Notes under the pieces: model-generated
The model's database searches: none
Told to the model about the DNA's origin: nothing
What the model saw: the letters and a program-made list of their open reading frames with translations, nothing else
Made by a program: the position numbers and the translations under genes
Assembly: GCA_030146385.1 (NCBI GenBank)
Contig: JASLBX010000572.1
Span: forward strand, 1 to 10,832
Direction of reading: 5' to 3'
Length of the DNA stretch: 10,832 bases
DNA from: Jiangellaceae bacterium
Lineage (GTDB): Bacteria; Actinomycetota; Actinomycetes; Jiangellales; Jiangellaceae
Shown here: piece after piece, positions 5,692 through 10,832 of the stretch
Position numbering within the stretch: the stretch's first letter is position 1
Layout of the letters: every line of letters starts with the position of its first letter

Positions 5692-6558
5692 CTACTGCCG
5701 GAGGTATTCGGCCACGGCGCTGATGTCGGCCGAGCCGAAGCCCGCCTTGATGGCCGCGTCGACGACCTCCCGGTTGGCCGCGAGCTGGGTACCCGCCGCG
5801 CCGGAGTCACCGGCCAGGGACGCCGCCAACTCCAGGTCCTTGGCCACGAGGTCGAGGGCGAAGGCCACCGGCGTACCGTCCGGTTCCAGGAACGCCGCCC
5901 GCTTGTAGTGCACATACGGCGCTCCCGCGGCACTCGCGGCGATCACGTCGTACGCGGCTTCCCGGTCGATGCCGGAGCGCTCAGCAAGGACCAGCGCCTC
6001 GGAGAGCGCCACGTTAAGGGCGTGCACGATGCTGTTCACCGCGAGCTTCATGGTGGCACCAGCGCCGAGCCCGCCAAGGTGGACGACCCGCGCGGCGATC
6101 GGCTCGAAGACCGGTCGGATGCGGTCGACCGCCGCGGCATCGCCCCCGGCCATGATGGTCAGCCCACCCTGTTCTACCGTCGGCACACTGCCAGACACGG
6201 GGGTGTCGAGGAGGACGGCGCCGGCCGCACGCACCGGCTCCTCCAGAGCACGAGGCGTGGAAGGTGCCACCGTGCTGGTGTCGGCGACCACGACGCCGTC
6301 GGACAGCCCGGCGATAAGGCCGTCCGGCCCCTCGTACGCCGCCCGCACCGCCGCGTCGTCGGCGAGGGAGACGAGCACGACATCGGCGCCACTCGCCGCT
6401 TCGCGGGCATTGTCCGCGACGCTCACCCGGTCCGATGCCAGCGCCTCAGCCTTGGCTCGGGTCCGGTTGTACGCGGTCACCGAGTAGCCGGCATCGGCGA
6501 TCCGCCGGACCATGGCGGCGCCCATCCGGCCAGTGCCGATGAAAGCAAGCGCCACCAT
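5692..6558 (-). CDS. 3-Hydroxyisobutyrate dehydrogenase-like NAD(P)-dependent oxidoreductase
   Basis: A 288-residue beta-hydroxyacid dehydrogenase. The N-terminal Rossmann motif is AFIGTGRMGAAM (residues 5-16), the substrate-binding signature is DTPVSGS (118-124), and the catalytic lysine is K171 in GATMKLAVN, with N175 after it. Family members oxidise or reduce 3-hydroxyisobutyrate, tartronate semialdehyde, 6-phosphogluconate-like acids or succinic semialdehyde. The retained lysine argues against an imine reductase. I chose the ATG at 6558 because it overlaps the upstream SDR stop as TGATG, typical of translational coupling, and places the first strand right after the start. An ATG at 6567 (three more residues) is equally possible. 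It is the last gene of the minus-strand operon and converges on the multicopper oxidase. Its substrate is presumably the acid or aldehyde made by the preceding enzymes. Confidence 0.9.
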   Translation of the reverse strand: MVALAFIGTGRMGAAMVRRIADAGYSVTAYNRTRAKAEALASDRVSVADNAREAASGADVVLVSLADDAAVRAAYEGPDGLIAGLSDGVVVADTSTVAPSTPRALEEPVRAAGAVLLDTPVSGSVPTVEQGGLTIMAGGDAAAVDRIRPVFEPIAARVVHLGGLGAGATMKLAVNSIVHALNVALSEALVLAERSGIDREAAYDVIAASAAGAPYVHYKRAAFLEPDGTPVAFALDLVAKDLELAASLAGDSGAAGTQLAANREVVDAAIKAGFGSADISAVAEYLRQ

Positions 6559-7253
6559 CAGCGCCATCCACCATCGACGACGAGGTCCACTCCGTTCACC
6601 GAGCGGTTCTCCAGCAAGAACGCGGACGCGGAGACGACATCGGCCATCGTCGCCAACTGACGGGTGAGTGTCCCGGACCGGAAGTTCTCCAGCACCTGCG
6701 CCGGCTTGTCCGCCCAGAACGGGCTGTCGCCGACGATCCCCGGGTGGATGGAGTTGACCCGGATCGGGGCCAGCTCAACCGAGAGGGTGCGGACCATCCC
6801 GATCACGCCGCCGTTCACCGTCGACACCATGGTGGAGCCGGGGTACGGCCGGACCCGCGCCTGCCCACCGTAGATCAGGATTGAGCTCTCGTCACTCAGG
6901 CGGGAGCGCAGCGCGTGCACTACCTCGATGTAGCCGACCAGCTTCTGAGTCGCGAGGTTCACCGCCTGCGTGACGTCGTAATCCTCGACCGAGTTGGTAC
7001 CGCGGTCGATCGCCGAGAGCACGAGGTAGGTAACAGGTCCCACGTCCTTCAGTGACTCGGCTATGCCGTGCGGCTCTGCCAAGTCCAGACCTATTCCACG
7101 CACCTTCCCGTCGAACGTGCCCGCGGCCTGCTCCGCACGTTCACGGTCGCGGCCGGAAAGGACTACCTCCCAGCCGGCGGCGGCATAGTGCGCGACGATC
7201 TCACGTCCCAGCCCACCCGTGCCGCCGACGACCACGACGGTTTGGTCAGTCAT
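6558..7253 (-). CDS. SDR-family protein lacking the catalytic YxxxK pair
   Basis: A 231-residue short-chain dehydrogenase/reductase-fold protein. The cofactor motif is VVGGTGGLG (residues 8-16), with R35 after strand beta2, LDLAEP at 57-62, and a clear C-terminal SDR pattern (TLSVELAPIRVNSIHPGIV, 156-174; DLVVDGGWR at the end). Where classical SDRs have YxxxK followed by AA, this protein has V143-S-T-V-N147 followed by GG, so both the catalytic Tyr and Lys are absent. Related divergent SDRs without this pair are known in bacteria, some of unproven activity. It could use another acid, act on a different reaction, or bind cofactor without turnover. The ATG at 7253 follows AAAGGATGAGGA on the minus strand. 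It lies between the bicupin (37-base gap) and the hydroxyacid dehydrogenase (overlapping). Confidence 0.88.
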   Translation of the reverse strand: MTDQTVVVVGGTGGLGREIVAHYAAAGWEVVLSGRDRERAEQAAGTFDGKVRGIGLDLAEPHGIAESLKDVGPVTYLVLSAIDRGTNSVEDYDVTQAVNLATQKLVGYIEVVHALRSRLSDESSILIYGGQARVRPYPGSTMVSTVNGGVIGMVRTLSVELAPIRVNSIHPGIVGDSPFWADKPAQVLENFRSGTLTRQLATMADVVSASAFLLENRSVNGVDLVVDGGWR

Positions 7254-7269
7254 TCCTCATCCTTTCTGC

Positions 7270-7292
7270 GATCGTCCGAATGCTCGACGATC
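7270..7292. other. Inverted repeat in the bicupin-SDR gap
   Basis: GATCGTC (7270-7276) and GACGATC (7286-7292) form a perfect 7-bp stem with a nine-base loop. The bicupin stop codon (7291-7293) lies in one arm, and the SDR ribosome site follows immediately. In the mRNA this hairpin could partly terminate, protect the upstream message or tune the ratio of the two proteins. It has no U-tract. The function is inferred. Confidence 0.35.
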
Positions 7293-8193
7293 AGTCGCCG
7301 TCCGCTGCCAGACGATCGGTGAGATAGCTCCAGTCGCGGGCGAACCGGTACGAGTGCTGCGCCGGAGGCATCGGTGCCTGGGTCTCCAGCCACCGGAGCG
7401 GGCCTCCGCCGATGTTGCGGAAGCTGTGGACGCAGCCCACCCCCGCCCACGCGACATCACCGGGGCCGAGCTCGTACCGCTCGCCGTCGAAGGTCGCCTC
7501 GGCGCGGCCTTCCAGGAAGTAGTAGGTCTCCTCGAACGGGTGATCATGTTCGCCGGCCACGCCGTCCGGCTGGTACTGCACCATGAACATGGTCGCCAGC
7601 TGGGCCCCGAGGTCGGAGTCCACCATCATCTTCACCGTGATCCCGCTGTAGACCAGCAGTGCCGTGCGCATGCTGGCGGACACGGCCAGCAGGTCTTGGC
7701 TCTGCTTGGTCGGGTCCATCTGTGCAGGGGTGATGGTGCCGAAGCTGCGGGTACGGGGATCCCGTACGTCTATAGGCACGGGGTCGGCCGTCGGCAACTC
7801 GGGCACGACATGCGTGTCCCCGCCATGCCGGGCACGCGGTGCCGGGGCTTGCATCTCCGCCCACCGCACCGGCGCGGATCCGTCGTTGCGCCAGCGGTGT
7901 GGCATGCCGACCGGGACCACGCCGTAGTCTCCGGGCCCCACCCGGAAGGCACCCTCGGACGTGTCGACGACGCCCTGACCCTCGACCACGTAGAAGCTCG
8001 TCTCGAACGAGTGGACGTGCGAGGGCAGGTAGCCACCGGGGTCGAGCTCTCCGACGAAGAATCCGGTGTGTACCGCCCCGGCGTCCTCACCGACGACGCC
8101 CCACCGGCGGTAGCCCTTGGCGTCCGCGGCCCAGCCTGACGGCGGAGCGAACACCGCGTCCGCCGCCAAGCTCACGATGTGGCCGGACGTCAC
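7291..8193 (-). CDS. Bicupin protein (two metal-binding cupin domains)
   Basis: A 300-residue protein with two cupin barrels. Domain 1 (about 45-115) has HVHSFETSFYVVEG (H59, H61, E64) and PVGMPHRWRN (H99). Domain 2 (about 200-272) has HDHPFEETYYFLEG (H216, H218, E221) and GVGCVHSFRN (H256). Both keep the full HxH-E-H metal set, so two metal sites are expected. Bicupins include ureidoglycine aminohydrolase, oxalate decarboxylase, gentisate and other dioxygenases, and isomerases; the sequence does not decide between them. The GTG start at 8193 overlaps the amidohydrolase stop as GTGA, so the two are translationally coupled, and the bicupin probably acts on the amidohydrolase product or a near neighbour of it. 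There is no signal peptide, so it is cytoplasmic. Keeping both sites contrasts with many bicupins in which one domain has degenerated. Confidence 0.88.
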   Translation of the reverse strand: MTSGHIVSLAADAVFAPPSGWAADAKGYRRWGVVGEDAGAVHTGFFVGELDPGGYLPSHVHSFETSFYVVEGQGVVDTSEGAFRVGPGDYGVVPVGMPHRWRNDGSAPVRWAEMQAPAPRARHGGDTHVVPELPTADPVPIDVRDPRTRSFGTITPAQMDPTKQSQDLLAVSASMRTALLVYSGITVKMMVDSDLGAQLATMFMVQYQPDGVAGEHDHPFEETYYFLEGRAEATFDGERYELGPGDVAWAGVGCVHSFRNIGGGPLRWLETQAPMPPAQHSYRFARDWSYLTDRLAADGD

Positions 8194-9551
8194 GCCGCCG
8201 CCCCCTCCTTGGCGCGCTCCGCCGCGTCGGCCAGGAAGTCGCGAGCCGCTTCAACCTTGTCTCGGGCGGCATCCACGTCGGCGAGAAGCTTGCCGTCCCG
8301 CTTGCGCACCGCGCCGTCCACGATGACGGTCTCGATGTTGCTGACATCCGCGCACAGCACGACAGCGGCAACCGGGTCGATGACCGGGGCCACGTTGATG
8401 CCGCGGGCGTCGATCAACACCACGTCGGCCTGCTTGCCCGGCGTGAGCGACCCGGTCTTGTCCTCAAGGCCCGCGACGTGCGCGCCATTGATCGTCGCCA
8501 TCTCGAGCATCTGCCGGGCCGTGAGCATGGTCTCAGGTACCTCGGTGTTGGCCTTCCAGCATGTCTCGTTCACCTGAGCTCGCTCGGCGCCGAACGCGGC
8601 ACGCATCTGGGTGAACATGTCGCCTGGCACCGTGGTGACGACATCGATGGAGAGGCTGGGCCGGAAGCCAAACTGGAACGACTTGTTGACCGGCGGCCAG
8701 CCATGCCCCATCTGCAACTCGACCTGAGCGGCAATGGAGATCGTCCCTCCCGTGTCGGCCACCCGCTGCCATTCGTGGTCGCTGAAGTAACAGCAGTGGA
8801 TGTAGGTGATGTCGGGGCCGAGCAGACCGAGCCGGTCGAGTTGCTCGACCATCGCGAACCGGCCGGCCATCCGGCCCATGGCGACGTGCACCGTGATCGG
8901 GATCCCGAGCTCACGCGCCAGGTTCCACTCAGCCGTGACGACGTCGTCCTGGCAGAAGCCGGGCCCGCGGGTCGCCAAAGCCATGGTGAGCAACCCGTTG
9001 TCCCCGGAGAAGTAGGTCTCGCGGATCCGCCGGACGTCGTCGGGCGGGACGGCTTCGGAACTGTTGAACCAGTACTTGGCCAGCGACGTGTTGGCCGAGC
9101 CGTACGCGTACTGGGCGCGGATGCCCGTCTCCTTCAGAGCCGAGATCGCGGCGTCCGGGTGCTCGGGCGTGTTGTTGATATGCGACCAGTCGACGAGGGT
9201 CGTGATGCCGGCGTTCAGGCACTCCAGCGCACCGGCGAGGTTGCTCGCGTAGACGTCCTCCGCGCGGTAAAGCGGTGCGAACGTGTCGAGCACCTCCACG
9301 AAGTAGTCGTCCAGGGTGGCGTTGGGAGCGCAGCTGCGGATCGCCGTCTCCCAGGTGTGCCGGTGGGTGTCAATGAAGCCAGGAATGACGATCTTCCCGC
9401 TCGCGTCGATCACTTCGGCGTCGGCTTCGATGGACGGCTGCACGGCGGCGATCTGGTCGCCTTCAATGAGGACGTCGGCCTGGTCGAGGTCGCCGATTTC
9501 CGGGTCCATGCTGAGTACGCGGCCACCGCGAATGAGTTTGCGGTCGCTCAT
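8190..9551 (-). CDS. Amidohydrolase, COG0402 type (deaminase/chlorohydrolase-like)
   Basis: A 453-residue metal-dependent hydrolase of the amidohydrolase superfamily, closest in layout to ATZ/TRZ, cytosine and S-adenosylhomocysteine deaminase types. The N-terminal beta-sandwich (1-55) leads to PGFIDTHRHTWE with H63 and H65. Further metal or substrate residues are H222 (TVHVAM), H252 (YIHCC) and D303 (SLSIDV). A C-terminal sandwich strand (GKQADVVLID) closes the fold. Relatives carry HxxE after strand 5; here it is H222-V-A-M225, so the usual proton-shuttling glutamate is missing. Function could be deamination, dehalogenation or ring C-N hydrolysis of a heterocycle. The ATG at 9551 has a perfect AAGGAGG (9557-9563) five bases upstream. 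That site sits in the loop of a small CTTAC/GTAAG dyad (9553-9568). It overlaps the bicupin start as GTGA. Confidence 0.92.
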   Translation of the reverse strand: MSDRKLIRGGRVLSMDPEIGDLDQADVLIEGDQIAAVQPSIEADAEVIDASGKIVIPGFIDTHRHTWETAIRSCAPNATLDDYFVEVLDTFAPLYRAEDVYASNLAGALECLNAGITTLVDWSHINNTPEHPDAAISALKETGIRAQYAYGSANTSLAKYWFNSSEAVPPDDVRRIRETYFSGDNGLLTMALATRGPGFCQDDVVTAEWNLARELGIPITVHVAMGRMAGRFAMVEQLDRLGLLGPDITYIHCCYFSDHEWQRVADTGGTISIAAQVELQMGHGWPPVNKSFQFGFRPSLSIDVVTTVPGDMFTQMRAAFGAERAQVNETCWKANTEVPETMLTARQMLEMATINGAHVAGLEDKTGSLTPGKQADVVLIDARGINVAPVIDPVAAVVLCADVSNIETVIVDGAVRKRDGKLLADVDAARDKVEAARDFLADAAERAKEGAAA

Positions 9552-9552
9552 C

Positions 9553-9568
9553 CTTACCTCCTTGTAAG
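9553..9568 (-). promoter_or_regulatory. Strong ribosome binding site within a small dyad, amidohydrolase
   Basis: Read on the minus strand, CTTAC-AAGGAG-GTAAG places a consensus Shine-Dalgarno sequence in the loop of a five-pair stem, directly ahead of the amidohydrolase ATG. It is by far the strongest ribosome site in this operon and lies in its longest gap (39 bases), so this gene is probably the most highly translated member. The stem is weak and may not regulate anything. Confidence 0.5.
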
Positions 9569-9590
9569 ACGCGCTCGTATCTGCGGTTTT

Positions 9591-10571
9591 TCAGTAGTCG
9601 GTCACCGATTTGATCGCAGCGATCACCTTCTCGGTGGTCGGCATCACGATGTCTTCGAGGGAGTCGGCGAAGGGCAGCGGGACGTTCTCCGCGGCCACCC
9701 GACGGATCGGCGCATCGAGCAGTTCGAATCCCTCGTCGGCGACCAGGGACGCCACCGTCGCGCCCCAGCCGCCCTGGTACGGGTTCTCCTCGACGATCAC
9801 CAGGCGCGACGTACGGCCGAGCGATTGGAGCACGGTCGCGGCGTCGAGCGGGATGAGGCAGCGCAGGTCGATGACCTCGACGGAGACACCGGTACCCGCG
9901 AGTTGCTCGGCCGCTTCCCGAGCCAGCGGGACGGTCGAGGCCAGAGCGACGACGGTGACGTCCGTCCCCTCCCTGACCACGTTCGCTTCGCCGAGTTCGA
10001 CGACGTGATCCGGCGGCGCCGGCGCGCCCTTGGACGCGAAGAGCCCCTTGTGCTCGAACACCAGCACCGGGTCGTCGCTGCGGACGGCCGCCGCCATCAA
10101 CCCGACGACGTCGGCGGGTGTCGACGGTGCCGCGATCTTCAAACCCGGGACGGTCAGCGCCCAGTTCTCCACGGCCTGCGAGTGCTGAGCCCCGAAACCG
10201 AGCCCGCCGCCGTTGGCCGTCCGGATGACCAGTGGGACGGTCACCTGGCCGCCCGTCATGTAGCGGACCTTCGGTATCTCGTTGGCGACGTAGTCCCAGC
10301 AGCACGCCAGGAAGTCCGAGAACATGACCTCGGCCACGGGCCGCAGACCGGTCATCGCGGCGCCCATCGCGGCTCCGACGATGGCCTGCTCGGAGATCGG
10401 CGTGTCCCACACCCGCTCGGAACCGAACTCCGCGTGCAGGCCGACTGTCGTCTTGAACACGCCCTCCGCAGGCCCGATGTCCTCACCGAGGCATACGACC
10501 GTCGAGTCGCGCCGCATCTCGCGGGCGATCCCTTCGGCTACAGCCTCCCGGTAGGTGATCACGTCCGCCAT
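9591..10571 (-). CDS. 2-Oxoacid dehydrogenase E1 component, beta subunit
   Basis: A 326-residue beta subunit of a thiamine-diphosphate E1 (pyruvate, acetoin or branched-chain 2-oxoacid type). The family marks are LGEDIG (28-33), DTPISEQAIVGAAMGAAMTG (56-75), FSDF (84-87), and GGGLGFGAQHSQ with H130, which matches the active-site histidine of E1 beta subunits. The C-terminal transketolase domain contains VIDLRCLIPLD and VIVEENPYQGGWG. It acts with the E1 alpha encoded just upstream (13-base overlap) in an alpha2beta2 enzyme that decarboxylates a 2-oxoacid and passes the acyl group to an E2 lipoyl subunit. The sequence resembles AcoB/PdhB rather than the single-chain AceE. No E2 or E3 gene is in the window, so the complex must be completed from upstream or elsewhere. 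The alpha stop codon lies inside this start region. Confidence 0.95.
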   Translation of the reverse strand: MADVITYREAVAEGIAREMRRDSTVVCLGEDIGPAEGVFKTTVGLHAEFGSERVWDTPISEQAIVGAAMGAAMTGLRPVAEVMFSDFLACCWDYVANEIPKVRYMTGGQVTVPLVIRTANGGGLGFGAQHSQAVENWALTVPGLKIAAPSTPADVVGLMAAAVRSDDPVLVFEHKGLFASKGAPAPPDHVVELGEANVVREGTDVTVVALASTVPLAREAAEQLAGTGVSVEVIDLRCLIPLDAATVLQSLGRTSRLVIVEENPYQGGWGATVASLVADEGFELLDAPIRRVAAENVPLPFADSLEDIVMPTTEKVIAAIKSVTDY

Positions 10572-10832
10572 GCCGAACCTCCATCAGCCCAGACGTCGGT
10601 GAGCGCATCGGCCGGGTCGGCGGTAGGCGCCGCAGCAGCGGCTTCTACGGCTGCCTGGACGGTTGCGTCCGCCCGCTCGTCGACCCCTGCGATGTCAGCG
10701 TCCGGTACGCCACGGTCGGACAACTGCTTGCGCACGATATCGAGCGGATCGTGCTGGAGCCACTGCTCCAGCTCGCCCTCCGGCCGGTACTTCGCCGGAT
10801 CGGTGCGGCTGTGCCCGTAGTGCCGGTAGGTC
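10559..10832 (-). CDS. 2-Oxoacid dehydrogenase E1 component, alpha subunit (5' partial)
   Basis: The last 90 codons of an E1 alpha subunit, entering from the right edge on the minus strand and ending at a TGA at 10559-10561. It begins TYRHYGHSRTDPAKYR, the conserved active-site/phosphorylation loop of E1 alpha chains (Y-R-x-x-G-H-S-x-x-D-P). It continues into EGELEQWLQHDPLDIVRKQL, then a helical tail rich in alanine. Its stop overlaps the beta gene by 13 bases, as in many alpha/beta pairs. The ThDP-binding GDG motif lies outside the window. The C-terminal tail (ADALTDVWADGG) is typical of the acetoin/pyruvate-type E1 alpha family. The substrate is not determined. Confidence 0.92.
   Translation of the reverse strand, partial: TYRHYGHSRTDPAKYRPEGELEQWLQHDPLDIVRKQLSDRGVPDADIAGVDERADATVQAAVEAAAAAPTADPADALTDVWADGGSAWRT

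Noticed and set aside
9463..10410. Second minus-strand frame overlapping the E1 beta gene.
   Set aside because: The translation is glycine/arginine-rich and without motifs, whereas the other frame holds the complete E1 beta signature set.
7839..10820. Very long open frame (about 990 codons) on the plus strand, opposite the bicupin, amidohydrolase and E1 genes.
   Set aside because: The translation is arginine-, histidine- and proline-rich without recognisable domains, while the minus strand encodes four clear enzymes with active-site motifs. Long antisense frames are common in GC-rich coding DNA.

Overview
The base composition is strongly GC-rich, and the window opens with the end of a heat-shock cluster in the order grpE (tail) - dnaJ - hspR. 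That gene order, with a MerR-type HspR directly after DnaJ, is a hallmark of Actinobacteria (for example Streptomyces, Mycobacterium, Micromonospora relatives). The sequence is therefore most likely chromosomal DNA of a high-GC actinomycete. I cannot name the genus from the window.

Layout. (1) 1-2389, plus strand: the acidic GrpE tail, DnaJ, HspR and a SAM-dependent methyltransferase, tightly spaced. (2) 2395-3469: a divergent pair, a four-helix membrane protein on the minus strand and a TetR/WHG-type repressor on the plus strand. They are separated by only 64 bases that hold a near-perfect 28-bp palindrome, very probably the repressor's own operator. A compact stem-loop sits where the methyltransferase and the membrane protein converge and contains both stop codons. 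(3) 3464-3627: an intergenic stretch with a long inverted repeat (24-base arms, 23 pairs) and a smaller dyad. (4) 3628-5660, plus strand: a four-helix membrane protein translationally coupled (ATGA) to a Tat-exported, probably lipid-anchored, CotA/bilirubin-oxidase-like multicopper oxidase with all copper ligands. (5) 5692-10832, minus strand: a tightly packed six-gene catabolic-looking operon. In transcription order it holds a 2-oxoacid dehydrogenase E1 alpha (cut by the window edge), E1 beta, a COG0402-type amidohydrolase, a bicupin, a divergent SDR, and a 3-hydroxyisobutyrate-dehydrogenase-like enzyme.

How the genes work together. Block 1 is the DnaK chaperone machine and its repressor. 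Block 2 looks like a self-contained repressor/target pair. Block 4 is an extracytoplasmic copper-oxidase module. Block 5 reads as a dedicated degradation or modification pathway: C-N or C-X hydrolysis by the amidohydrolase, a metal-cupin step, one or two NAD(P)-dependent redox steps, and a TPP-dependent oxidative decarboxylation. Its substrate is not evident. Two enzymes of this operon appear to lack a residue that is normally catalytic: the SDR lacks the YxxxK pair, and the amidohydrolase lacks the Glu of HxxE. This makes the operon the most interesting part of the window for new chemistry.

No rRNA, complete tRNA, CRISPR array, transposase, phage gene or origin is visible. No stretch above 300 bases lacks a gene.
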